Program-made: the position numbers and the translations under genes
Shown: positions 19,778 to 28,537 of the stretch, piece by piece
Layout of the letters: each line of letters begins with the position of its first letter
How positions within the stretch are numbered: the stretch's first letter is position 1
Assembly: GCF_019219025.1 (NCBI RefSeq)
Contig: NZ_JAHUWN010000019.1
Span: 62,001 to 126,000, forward strand
Source of the DNA: Bacillus sp. sid0103
Lineage (GTDB): Bacteria > Bacillota > Bacilli > Bacillales_B > DSM-18226
Reading direction: 5' to 3'
Length of the DNA: 64,000 bases
Notes under the pieces: generated by a model
The model's database searches: none
Seen by the model: only the letters and a program-made list of their open reading frames with translations
What the model was told of the DNA's origin: nothing

Positions 19778-21580
19778 ATGGAATTAAGAAGAAAAGGACG
19801 TTTTACTCAAAAGATATTTAATAAACTATTCTTGGCATCATCTATCACTATTATTGTAACCATTATTATTTTAATCGTGACGATTACTAACTATTATTCC
19901 GAAGTTATTATTCAAAAAGAAGTGAACGTCAATACCAGAACGATGGAACGGGTGGAGGATTACTTTTCCGCTAAAGATGCAGATATTAATCGATCCAAAA
20001 GGGATTTTTATGTTAAAGGGGATGTCATTGACGATATTTCCTTTGCCCTTCAAAACGGGTATTCGAAATATTTGGAATATCGTCTAGATAAATTTTCGGA
20101 GAGCCCGTCATTTGTACCGAATAATATTGATACGTATTTCAATGCCTATTTCGGTCAAGATAGCGATATTAATGCAATCAGTTTACGTTCGTTGGAAACC
20201 CCTTCGGTAGAATACCTGCTCATTTATCAAAATTTACGATGGAATAAAAGCATCATCGATCATTCCATGTATTTGGGTGGCCCACTTCTTTCAGAAGGGT
20301 TTCCCAAGTTTAGCGGGGATGGTATTCCAAGAGGCAGGAAACTAAGAGATACCTTTACCAAAAAAATTGTCGTTAACAATCCAGTGACCTTGAAAAAAAT
20401 AGGTGAGATTACTATTTTTTATTCTACTAATCGTCTAGACAAGATGGTCAAAAAGCACGATGGAGTACCTGCTTCCTTTTTTATCGTGGATGCTGAAGGC
20501 AATATCATCTATTCCGTAAATAAGGGTGATGTTCCCTTAGATATGATCAAACAGATAAAGCCTGAAACAAATGAGAAAAAAATAAAGTGGAAGAATGACC
20601 GTTTTTATATAAGTACCATTGCGAACCAGGGTGATTATACGTATGTCAGTGTTATTCCCGATAGAGGGTGGCAAAAGCTGACGATTGTCAGGGGAACTAT
20701 GTGGGGTGTCATTATATTCTTCATCATTATTTCCATTTTAATTTCCTATTCCTTTACTCGAAATTATTCAAGGCGTATTAATAAAATTGTTTCGATTATT
20801 CGGCAGGTTGAGAATGGAAATCTGGATGCCAGGATACCGGAATCCAAACATGAAGATGAGTTATCAAGGATTGCAGTCAATATCAATTCGATGTTAGAAG
20901 AGTTGAATAATTATATTGAACAATTTTACCTGTTAAATTTAAAGCAGCAGCAAGCGGAATTAAAAGCGCTTCAGGCACAAATCGATCCTCATTTTTTATT
21001 TAATACGTTAGAGGCTATACGGATGGTAGCTGTCGTAGAGGGTTCAAAAACTTCTAGTAAAATGATTTTCCATTTATCAAAACTATTTCGCTACTCGTTA
21101 GAGTCAAAAGACACGGTTCCTTTATATACGGAAATTGAATATGTAAATCAGTATTTAAAATTAATGCAATTTAAATTCCCAAATAAATTACAGGTTGATT
21201 TTAATATTCCTAGTGATGTGGAGCAAACACCTGTGCAAAAGTTAATTTTGCAGCCGATCATAGAAAATTATTTTGTTCATGGTTTTAGAAAGGACCGGGC
21301 TGACAATGAGTTACACGTGCGTGCCACTCATCTTGGGGAAAAGTTGGAAATCACAGTGGAGGATAATGGTAAGGGGATAACAGAGGAGGATCTTGCGATG
21401 ATTGTCCATCATCTTAATTGTGAAGAGGGAGATGAAATGGATTCAATTGGATTAAGAAATATCCATCAACGTTTAAAACTGAAATACGGAGATCCATTCG
21501 GCATTTCTGTCAAAAGTATCAAAGATAAAGGAACGATTGTTACACTTACTATTCCAGTAAGAGGGAACAGCCATGTATAA
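19778..21580 (+). CDS. Sensor histidine kinase, YesM-like
   Basis: A 600-residue membrane kinase. Membrane helices lie at about 21-40 and 307-328, flanking an extracellular sensor domain of ~265 residues. A HAMP linker follows, then the His_kinase motif QIDPHFLFNT with phosphoacceptor H405, and a C-terminal HATPase domain (N box IIENYFVHG, G1 box VEDNGKGI, G2 box GLRNI). YesM-type kinases sit beside oligosaccharide importers and respond to the sugar itself or to the loaded binding protein. The start has a weak ribosome site (TTGAGGA). The gene overlaps its response regulator by 8 bp, so the pair is translated together. It is inferred to switch on the glycan locus. Confidence 0.9.
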   Translation: MELRRKGRFTQKIFNKLFLASSITIIVTIIILIVTITNYYSEVIIQKEVNVNTRTMERVEDYFSAKDADINRSKRDFYVKGDVIDDISFALQNGYSKYLEYRLDKFSESPSFVPNNIDTYFNAYFGQDSDINAISLRSLETPSVEYLLIYQNLRWNKSIIDHSMYLGGPLLSEGFPKFSGDGIPRGRKLRDTFTKKIVVNNPVTLKKIGEITIFYSTNRLDKMVKKHDGVPASFFIVDAEGNIIYSVNKGDVPLDMIKQIKPETNEKKIKWKNDRFYISTIANQGDYTYVSVIPDRGWQKLTIVRGTMWGVIIFFIIISILISYSFTRNYSRRINKIVSIIRQVENGNLDARIPESKHEDELSRIAVNINSMLEELNNYIEQFYLLNLKQQQAELKALQAQIDPHFLFNTLEAIRMVAVVEGSKTSSKMIFHLSKLFRYSLESKDTVPLYTEIEYVNQYLKLMQFKFPNKLQVDFNIPSDVEQTPVQKLILQPIIENYFVHGFRKDRADNELHVRATHLGEKLEITVEDNGKGITEEDLAMIVHHLNCEEGDEMDSIGLRNIHQRLKLKYGDPFGISVKSIKDKGTIVTLTIPVRGNSHV

Positions 21581-23081
21581 GGTGCTTCTTGTCGATGACG
21601 AACCGTTAATTACGATAGGCCTTCAAGCTCTCCTGGATTGGGAGGACTATGGGTTTGAAATCGTGTCGCGTGCTGAGAGCGGGGAGGAGGCTCTTGCCTA
21701 TCTTAAAGAACACCCAATCGACTTACTTATTACGGATATATTAATGGGAGAAATGTCCGGTTTAGACTTAATTGAAGAAGCGAAAAAAGTCCAGCCGAAG
21801 GTGAAAAGTATTGTTTTAACTGGTTACCAGGAGTTCGGGTTTATTAAACAAGGTCTGTTATTAGGGATAGAAAACTATTTGGTCAAACCTGTGGATGAGG
21901 AAGAACTATTAACGACCATTCAAAATATAGGCAGGAAAATGAATGCAGTGTCGGGAGGTAATCAGGCACAGGAACCTTCTAACCTACTGGATAATACATT
22001 ATGGCGGTTTTTAAATGGCGAGATTGATAAGAATGACTGTCTTGAAAGATTGTCATTATATGATCTCCAGTTTACTCAGCCGTATTATGCAGTTTCTATT
22101 TTAAATTTTGAAAACTATTACAGAGCTGAGATTTTAAAGAAAATCAGAAGCTTTATTGAGGACCATTGCTCAGCCGTTTGTTTATTTAGTCCCAATCAAG
22201 ACCTGATCATTATTTTGGGGAGCGAAAAGGAAGAGGAATTGTATCAATACAATCAAAGCTTGGTAGAGTATCTAAGAGATGAAAATAGCGGGGCCGGTTT
22301 ATTCTATTTAGCGATGGGAAAGCCGGTAATAGCGTTAGATGAATTAGAAGAGAGTTTTATGATTGCAAGGGAATATAGTTTATTGCAGCTATATTCAGTC
22401 CCAAATGTGCTTATTTCAGAACATCTGACAATTGATAAGCATGAAGAATTAAAAAAACAGCAAGAATTTAAAGAAACGATTGTAAAGCAGCTATTGAAAG
22501 CAAATGGAGCAGGTTTACAACTGATTGATTCATTTTTTCAGGATCTTACAAAGAATTCAAAATTTATCTCACCGCAAGCTGCCAGAAAATATATCTTTGA
22601 TTTACTTTCTTATATCCATTTTTCGTTGCAGCCGAACGATCTCTCCTATTATACAGCTGCAATAGAAAGAATGGTGTATAGCTCTGATATTGACGAGATG
22701 AAAGCGATGTTGAAGGAATATTGTCAGGAATTAATTTTTTCGATCCACAAACAGGTCAATAATCGCAGTCCGATTGTCCAAAATGTCCTTGATTATATAC
22801 ATGCCCACTATCATGAAGGGATTTCGTTAAAAACATTGGGCCAGCAGTTTCATGTAAATGCCATATATTTGGGGCAATTATTTCAAAAAGAAGTAGGGGT
22901 AGTCTTTTCAGAATACATAAACCGGTACCGATTGGAAAAGGCAAAGGAGCTCCTCAAAACCACCCATTATCGTGCAGGTGAAATTGGCAAAAAGGTCGGT
23001 TATTCGGATACTGCTTATTTCTATAAACAGTTTAAAAAAAGTGTGGGAACCACACCAAGTGAATGGAGAAAAATTAAATAA
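21573..23081 (+). CDS. Response regulator, YesN-like, with AraC-type DNA-binding domain
   Basis: A 502-residue regulator. The N-terminal receiver domain has acidic pocket residues near the start (VDDEP) and phosphoacceptor D55 in LLITDILMGE. A long linker region follows, and a C-terminal AraC/XylS helix-turn-helix pair spans about 400-500. It is the partner of the overlapping kinase gene. Targets are probably the promoters of the surrounding glycan operons, but no repeated operator other than the cre-like sites could be singled out by eye. It is followed after 20 bp by the GH1 gene. Confidence 0.92.
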   Translation: MYKVLLVDDEPLITIGLQALLDWEDYGFEIVSRAESGEEALAYLKEHPIDLLITDILMGEMSGLDLIEEAKKVQPKVKSIVLTGYQEFGFIKQGLLLGIENYLVKPVDEEELLTTIQNIGRKMNAVSGGNQAQEPSNLLDNTLWRFLNGEIDKNDCLERLSLYDLQFTQPYYAVSILNFENYYRAEILKKIRSFIEDHCSAVCLFSPNQDLIIILGSEKEEELYQYNQSLVEYLRDENSGAGLFYLAMGKPVIALDELEESFMIAREYSLLQLYSVPNVLISEHLTIDKHEELKKQQEFKETIVKQLLKANGAGLQLIDSFFQDLTKNSKFISPQAARKYIFDLLSYIHFSLQPNDLSYYTAAIERMVYSSDIDEMKAMLKEYCQELIFSIHKQVNNRSPIVQNVLDYIHAHYHEGISLKTLGQQFHVNAIYLGQLFQKEVGVVFSEYINRYRLEKAKELLKTTHYRAGEIGKKVGYSDTAYFYKQFKKSVGTTPSEWRKIK

Positions 23082-23101
23082 TAAAAAGATGGTGATGATC
23101 A

Positions 23102-24514
23102 ATGGACATTAAGCTGCAAGAAAATAACCTTGCCTATCGTTTTCCAAAAAACTTTTGGTGGGGAAGTGCCGCATCAGGCCCGCAAACAGAAGGCGCAGCC
23201 CATTTAGATGGAAGAAAACCAAGCGTTTGGGATTACTGGAACAGTATTGAGCCGGAATGTTTTCATAATGGAGTAGGACCGGAACATACATCCGATTTCT
23301 ATCATCGGTATAAACAAGATATCCAGCTGATGAAAGAGACAGGCCATAACTCCTTCCGCACCTCGATTCAATGGTCACGTTTGATTCCAGATGGAGCAGG
23401 AGAAGTAAATGAGAAGGCTGTTGCCTTTTACAACCAGGTCATCGATGAACTGATTGCTAATGACATCGAACCATTTATGAATTTATACCATTTTGATATG
23501 CCTATGTGCATGCAGGAAAAAGGCGGATGGGAAAGCCGGGAAGTCATCGATGCCTATGTGAAGTATGCCGAAACCTGCTTTCGATTATTTAGCGACCGTG
23601 TGAAATATTGGTTTACCTTTAACGAACCGATTGTTCCTGTCGAGGCGGGCTATTTATATAATTGGCATTATCCTAATGTAACAGATTTCAAACGGGCTGC
23701 CGTTGTTGCCCACCATACGATTGTGGCCCATGCAAGGGCGGTAGAGTCCTTTAAGAAATTGAATGTGGATGGCAAAATCGGCATCATCCTAAACTTAACC
23801 CCAACTTATCCAAGAAGCAAGGATGCGGAGGATGAGACCGCAGCCCATATTTCGGATCTATTCTTTAACCGCAGTTTTCTCGATCCAGTCACAAAAGGGG
23901 AGTATCCGCGTGACTTGGTTGATATTTTAAAAGAAAGAGACCTGCTTCCAACTGTGGAGGTCAGTGATTTGGAAGTGATAAGAGATAATCGGATTGATAT
24001 TTTAGGTGTGAACTACTACCAGCCGCGCCGCGTAAAAGCCAAGGAGAAGCCGGAACCGGAGAATGCTCCGTTTATGCCGGAACATCTATTTGATCCGTAT
24101 ATCATGCCAGGGCGGAAAATCAATCCGCACCGCGGCTGGGAGATTTGCGAGGAAGTCATCTATGACATTATGATCGATCTTCGTGACCATTATGGCAATA
24201 TTCCCTTCTTCATCTCCGAGAATGGCATGGGGGTTGAAGGCGAGGAGAAGTTTCGCAACGAAGAAGGATTTATTGAGGATGATTACCGGATTGAGTTTGT
24301 GAAAGAACACTTAAAATGGGTACATAAAGGAATTCAGGAAGGGGCCAATTGCCTGGGATACCATATCTGGACATTCATGGATAACTGGTCTTGGACAAAT
24401 GCCTATAAGAACCGCTACGGATTGGTAGAAGTAGATTTGAAGAATGGTTTAAAACGCACCATTAAGAAATCGGGCAGATGGTATAAGCTGCTGGCAGAGA
24501 ACAATGGATTTTAA
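23102..24514 (+). CDS. GH1 beta-glycosidase, candidate beta-mannosidase of the N-glycan core
   Basis: A 470-residue GH1 enzyme without signal peptide. Acid/base E175 lies in FTFNEP and nucleophile E373 in ISENG. In the substrate-recognition segment DNWSWTNAYKNRYG, the glutamate usual in glucosidases (DNFEW) is replaced by serine. This is reminiscent of 6-phospho-enzymes, but the phosphate-binding lysine position appears to be asparagine. There is no PTS gene in the operon, so a phosphorylated substrate is not expected. After alpha-mannosidases act, the remaining Man-beta-1,4-GlcNAc still needs a beta-mannosidase; this is the only enzyme in the locus that could do it. That role is inference; beta-glucosidase, beta-galactosidase or 6-phospho-beta-glycosidase activity remain possible. 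Confidence 0.85.
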   Translation: MDIKLQENNLAYRFPKNFWWGSAASGPQTEGAAHLDGRKPSVWDYWNSIEPECFHNGVGPEHTSDFYHRYKQDIQLMKETGHNSFRTSIQWSRLIPDGAGEVNEKAVAFYNQVIDELIANDIEPFMNLYHFDMPMCMQEKGGWESREVIDAYVKYAETCFRLFSDRVKYWFTFNEPIVPVEAGYLYNWHYPNVTDFKRAAVVAHHTIVAHARAVESFKKLNVDGKIGIILNLTPTYPRSKDAEDETAAHISDLFFNRSFLDPVTKGEYPRDLVDILKERDLLPTVEVSDLEVIRDNRIDILGVNYYQPRRVKAKEKPEPENAPFMPEHLFDPYIMPGRKINPHRGWEICEEVIYDIMIDLRDHYGNIPFFISENGMGVEGEEKFRNEEGFIEDDYRIEFVKEHLKWVHKGIQEGANCLGYHIWTFMDNWSWTNAYKNRYGLVEVDLKNGLKRTIKKSGRWYKLLAENNGF

Positions 24515-24553
24515 GCCTGGTGGAGCCAAAATTCTAATAGTAGGGGGATTCCA

Positions 24554-25462
24554 ATGAAAGCCTACATGGTATTCGATATTGGCGGCACATCTATTAAATA
24601 TTCGGTTATGGATGAAACGGCCAAGAAACTGATAAGCGGAAAGCTGGCAACGCCCAAAGATGGATTGGAGAGTTTCCTGCTGACTTTACAAAGAATAGTA
24701 GAAAAATATTCGGCTGATTTTGATCTTCAAGGAATTGCGGTAAGTTCTCCGGGAGCTGTAGATGTAAAAACAGGCTTTATTGGCGGGGCCAGTGCGATTC
24801 CCTATATACATGGGGTGAACATGGCTGGCCTCATAACGGAACGGACGGGACTTCAGGCAGCGATTGAAAATGATGCAAATTGTGCTGCCTTGGCGGAAGG
24901 CTGGTTAGGTGCGGCCAAAGGAACGGATTACTATATTTGTATTGTGATAGGAACAGGAATTGGCGGCAGTATTGTCATGAACCAATCGATTTTACGCGGG
25001 GCTTCGCTTCACGGAGGGGAGTTCGGTTACATGATTATGGGAGCACCCTTCCAAAATCCGCTTCAAGCAACCTGGAGCCTTGTGGCTTCCACCAATGCCC
25101 TTGTGGAGGAAGTGAAAAAGAGAAATTCGCTTGAAAAAGGGGAGCTGAACGGAGAAGAGGTATTTCGTTTGGCCGAAGAAGGTGACCCGATTGCCCAAGA
25201 ATGTCTTTCCGAGTTTTATCAGAGGCTTGCAATCGGTATCTATAATTTAAAATATGCCCTAGACCCGCAAAAAATCCTCATTGGCGGCGGAATTAGCAAA
25301 CGGCAGGAAGTGATTGCTGGGATCAATCGTGAATTAAAGGGGCTAAGAAATGATATTTCCACGTTACATATTGAAGTGGAAGCATGTCAATTTGGTAATG
25401 ATGCCAACTTAATCGGGGCATTGTTTCATTTCCTGAATGACAAAGGCCGGTTTGAAGAATAA
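24554..25462 (+). CDS. ROK family sugar kinase (glucokinase-like)
   Basis: A 302-residue ROK protein without an N-terminal helix-turn-helix, hence a kinase rather than a repressor. The phosphate-binding motif FDIGGTSIKY is at residues 8-17, the ENDANCAAL segment with catalytic aspartate is near 108, and the GTGIGGSIV loop follows. The classic cysteine zinc motif of ROK proteins is not obvious. It sits 39 bp after GH1 with a GGGGG ribosome site. It probably phosphorylates a monosaccharide freed inside the cell (mannose, GlcNAc or glucose). A ROK gene is also part of the pneumococcal N-glycan locus. Confidence 0.85.
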   Translation: MKAYMVFDIGGTSIKYSVMDETAKKLISGKLATPKDGLESFLLTLQRIVEKYSADFDLQGIAVSSPGAVDVKTGFIGGASAIPYIHGVNMAGLITERTGLQAAIENDANCAALAEGWLGAAKGTDYYICIVIGTGIGGSIVMNQSILRGASLHGGEFGYMIMGAPFQNPLQATWSLVASTNALVEEVKKRNSLEKGELNGEEVFRLAEEGDPIAQECLSEFYQRLAIGIYNLKYALDPQKILIGGGISKRQEVIAGINRELKGLRNDISTLHIEVEACQFGNDANLIGALFHFLNDKGRFEE

Positions 25463-25482
25463 TAGATTAGGAGGAGTTGCGA

Positions 25483-26358
25483 ATGCTGGGTGCGATTGAA
25501 GCGGGAGGGACAAAATTTGTTTGTGCCGTCGGAGACGAAAAGGGAAAGATGGCGGACCGGATTCAAATCCCCACTACTACCCCGGAAGAAACCATTCCAA
25601 AAGTAATCGACTTTTTTAAACGATATCCAGTGGAGGCAATCGGGATTGGCTCGTTTGGTCCCATTGATGTCAACCGGGAAAGTCCCACTTACGGACATAT
25701 TACGTCGACACCAAAACCAGGGTGGAAGGATTATCCGTTCGTGCAAACGGTTCAGGAAGCATTTGATGTTCCAATCGGCTTTCATACCGATGTAAATGCG
25801 GCGGCTTTAGGAGAGGCGACCTTTGGTGCAGCCGAAGGACTGGACAGTTGCTTATATATTACTGTGGGAACAGGAATTGGCGCAGGAGCGCTTGTTCAGG
25901 GACAGCTGCTTCAAGGGTATTCTCATCCGGAAATGGGGCATATTTTGGTCAAACGTCATCCGGAGGATCCATATCAAGGGAGGTGCCCGTACCACGGTGA
26001 TTGCCTGGAAGGACTGGCGGCCGGCCCTGCCATTGAAGAACGCTGGGGTGAAAAATCAATCCACTTGGCGGGCCGGAAGGAAGTATGGGAATTGGAAGGA
26101 TACTATATCGCCCAGGCCCTGATGCAATATATTCTGATTCTTTCTCCGAAAAAGATTATCCTTGGCGGCGGCGTCATGAACCAAAAACAAGTTTTCCCTT
26201 TTATCTATCAGTATTTAGAGGAGTTTCTGCGTGATTATGTTTCATTGCCGGAGCTTTCAGAATATATTGTAACCCCTGGTTTAGGCAATGATGCAGGGAT
26301 TACAGGGGCGCTTTTGCTGGCCCATCAGTCATTGATTGAGAGCAACAAAGACTATTAA
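25483..26358 (+). CDS. ROK family fructokinase/mannokinase, GmuE/YdhR-like
   Basis: A 291-residue kinase starting AIEAGGTKFVCAVG, typical of the fructokinase (ScrK/GmuE) group of ROK proteins. The zinc-binding stretch is intact: GHILVKRHPEDPYQGRCPYH followed by GDCLEGL. Family members phosphorylate fructose and often mannose at C6. ATG at 25483 was chosen because TAGGAGGAG (25468-25476) is well placed; an in-frame TTG lies 6 bp earlier. It is the last gene of the GH1-ROK-ROK group and is followed by a strong terminator. Mannose-6-phosphate formed here could enter glycolysis through ManA, encoded at 48991. Confidence 0.88.
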   Translation: MLGAIEAGGTKFVCAVGDEKGKMADRIQIPTTTPEETIPKVIDFFKRYPVEAIGIGSFGPIDVNRESPTYGHITSTPKPGWKDYPFVQTVQEAFDVPIGFHTDVNAAALGEATFGAAEGLDSCLYITVGTGIGAGALVQGQLLQGYSHPEMGHILVKRHPEDPYQGRCPYHGDCLEGLAAGPAIEERWGEKSIHLAGRKEVWELEGYYIAQALMQYILILSPKKIILGGGVMNQKQVFPFIYQYLEEFLRDYVSLPELSEYIVTPGLGNDAGITGALLLAHQSLIESNKDY

Positions 26359-26366
26359 TAGAAAAG

Positions 26367-26397
26367 CGTACCACTTCGTAGTGTGGTACGTTTTTTT
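26367..26397 (+). terminator. Terminator at the end of the N-glycan locus
   Basis: CGTACCAC pairs with GTGGTACG around a 6-nt loop, followed by seven T. Confidence 0.92.
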
Positions 26398-26774
26398 GAT
26401 TCTGTTTTTGATCAACAGTGTTCTTTATTTTAACCAATGAAACTATGTTTTTACCAATAGGACGGAAGGGATAGTACTGCTAAAATAGTGGAAAGGCTTA
26501 CATTGGTGCCAGTTTATGGCATTAAGTGAAACTATGTTTATTAAAGGAGGTGGAGTTTATCAATCAAATAATCTTTTGATGCATTACATAGTGAGCCATT
26601 TGTAAAGGTGCTATTGGTTAACGGTGGTAACTCGCTGGTGGTACCTATAAGCTTCGTTCACCATTTTTCAAGAAAAATTTAGACAACCTAATTTAAAGAT
26701 TTTCGAAATATTTCTAACTTAGACTTATATATATGTAAAGCATGTAAATTTATAGGTTTCATAAGGAGGAAAAA
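26398..26774 (+). promoter_or_regulatory. Long leader of the ABC exporter operon: promoter, cre-like site, twin dyads
   Basis: An extended -10 promoter (TGC TAAAAT, 26478-26486) is followed by the cre-like GGAAAGGCTTACATT (26490-26504). TGCCA-5-TGGCA forms an inverted repeat at 26507-26521. The dyad-containing sequence TGAAACTATGTTT occurs twice, at 26438 and 26527, flanking the promoter. The ~290-nt leader then contains AAAGGAGGTGG far from any gene, a possible frameshifted small ORF (26526-26682), and finally the normal ribosome site AAGGAGG (26763-26769) of the ABC gene. A regulated leader is likely; the mechanism is unknown. Confidence 0.5.
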
Positions 26775-28529
26775 ATGTTCGTTTTTAAAAAGTTAAAGTC
26801 GTTTTATCTTCCTTTTAAAAGGGATTTCATCTGGTCGCTGCTCTTTATGCTGATTGTCGCAGCCATTACAGTCATCTATCCGGTCATTTTGCAGGTAACC
26901 ATTGATGATGTTGTGCTTGGCCGGCAATATGACTGGGTGCCATGGATTGCCCTGGGGTTTATCGCGCTTATGGCGGTAAAAGCCTTCTCTACTTTCATCC
27001 AGCATTATTTGGCGGATATGTTCGGCATTAAATCCGTGTTTATGCTTAGAAATGCCTTATATGAAAAACTGCAGCGGTTATCGTTCAGCTATTATGATAA
27101 CGCAAAGACAGGGGATTTAATGTCTCGTTTAACCGCGGATGTGGAAGGGTTTCGTTTTTTTGTATCCTTCGGTTTTTGCGAGGTCCTTCGCTTTATTATT
27201 GTCGTGGGCACCAGTCTTTGTGTGATGTTCTATTATTCCGTCTCCCTGACTCTGGTCACGATGATGTCGCTGCCTTTTTTAAGTGTGGTGGTTTATAAGT
27301 TCGACAAAGCCGTCCATCCGGCATTCCGCGGGATTCGCGAATCGTTCGGCCGCTTAAATACAATGGTGCAGGAAAATATTAACGGGATCCATACAGTTAA
27401 AGCTCTGTCCAAAGAAAAGGAGGAAATGAAGCGCTTTAACTCCTCCAATCAAGAGTACAGGACCAAACAGCTGTATACGTCGGGGGTATGGTCGAAATAT
27501 TTCCCGCTGATGGAGCTGATCGGCAATATTTCCGTTGTCACGCTACTGGCGTATGGAGGATTTCAAGTGATCAATGGGGCCTTAAAGCCTGGGGAGCTTG
27601 TCGCTTTTTACAGTCTTGTTTGGTATATTATTTGGCCGATTATGAACTTGGGATTCACCATCAATATGTTCTCCCAGGCAAAAGCTTCCGGCGAGAGACT
27701 TCTGGAAGTATTGGAAGCGGATGAAACGATTATTGACGGCGATGACATCAGGAGTACCGGCAGAATGGAAGGCAAGGTGGCCTTCAATCAGGTCACGTTC
27801 CACTATCAAACGAAAGAGGCAGCAGCGCTCAAGGAGATTACTTTTTCCGCGCTTCCAGGGACAACAATTGGGCTTATTGGCGCAACAGGCTCCGGGAAAA
27901 CAAGCATCATTCAGCTTCTGTCCCGCTTTTATGAACCGACTGCAGGTGAAATTCGGATTGATGATCGTCCTATTCAGGAATATGGGTTGAAAATGCTGCG
28001 TTCGCAAATTGGCGTTGTATTACAGGAAACCTTTCTGTTTTCATCCACCATCAAGGCAAATATCGCTTACGGAAGGCCGGATGCGGAGATGGAGGAAATT
28101 ATCGATGCGGCCAAACGGGCGCAGGCCCATGATTTTATTATGGAGCTGCCTGAAGGATATGACACGAAGCTGGGAGAACGGGGGATGGGGCTCTCCGGGG
28201 GGCAAAAACAACGGATTGCGATTGCACGAGCCATCTGTATGAATCCTGCGATTCTCATTTTAGATGATTCAACAAGTGCGGTCGATATGGAAACTGAATT
28301 TCAAATTCAGAAGGCCCTCCGCGAGGTCATGAAGGGAAGAACGACGCTTATTATTGCCCATCGTATTTCATCACTAAAGCATGCCGATGAAATATTGGTG
28401 CTGGATCAGGGAAGAATCATCGAACGTGGTACACACGAACAGCTGCTTGCCCATGATGGAGCGTACCGGCGCATCTACAACATTCAATATCAAGATCAGG
28501 CAGCCATTATGCAAAAGACGGGAGGGTAA
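26775..28529 (+). CDS. ABC exporter half-transporter, YfiB-like, degenerate catalytic site
   Basis: A 584-residue half-transporter with an N-terminal six-helix membrane domain (about 15-300) fused to an ATPase domain. Walker A is GATGSGKTS and the signature is a canonical LSGGQKQR. Walker B ends ILDDST, with aspartate in place of the catalytic glutamate. This is the pattern of the inactive half of heterodimeric exporters such as YfiB/YfiC, BmrC/BmrD or LmrC/LmrD. The partner gene follows after 8 bp. Substrate unknown; drug or lipid-like molecules are usual. The N-terminal sequence resembles YfiB of Bacillus subtilis more than BmrC. Confidence 0.88.
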   Translation: MFVFKKLKSFYLPFKRDFIWSLLFMLIVAAITVIYPVILQVTIDDVVLGRQYDWVPWIALGFIALMAVKAFSTFIQHYLADMFGIKSVFMLRNALYEKLQRLSFSYYDNAKTGDLMSRLTADVEGFRFFVSFGFCEVLRFIIVVGTSLCVMFYYSVSLTLVTMMSLPFLSVVVYKFDKAVHPAFRGIRESFGRLNTMVQENINGIHTVKALSKEKEEMKRFNSSNQEYRTKQLYTSGVWSKYFPLMELIGNISVVTLLAYGGFQVINGALKPGELVAFYSLVWYIIWPIMNLGFTINMFSQAKASGERLLEVLEADETIIDGDDIRSTGRMEGKVAFNQVTFHYQTKEAAALKEITFSALPGTTIGLIGATGSGKTSIIQLLSRFYEPTAGEIRIDDRPIQEYGLKMLRSQIGVVLQETFLFSSTIKANIAYGRPDAEMEEIIDAAKRAQAHDFIMELPEGYDTKLGERGMGLSGGQKQRIAIARAICMNPAILILDDSTSAVDMETEFQIQKALREVMKGRTTLIIAHRISSLKHADEILVLDQGRIIERGTHEQLLAHDGAYRRIYNIQYQDQAAIMQKTGG

Positions 28530-28537
28530 GTGAAAAC

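Noticed and set aside
23102..24514. Calling the GH1 gene a 6-phospho-beta-glucosidase
   Set aside because: The phosphate-binding lysine position is not conserved and no PTS gene is nearby; kept only as an alternative.
26608..26660. T-box-like GGTGGTAAC segment in the exporter leader
   Set aside because: Only the short motif is similar; no stem I, specifier loop or terminator/antiterminator could be drawn, and the downstream gene is not a usual T-box target.
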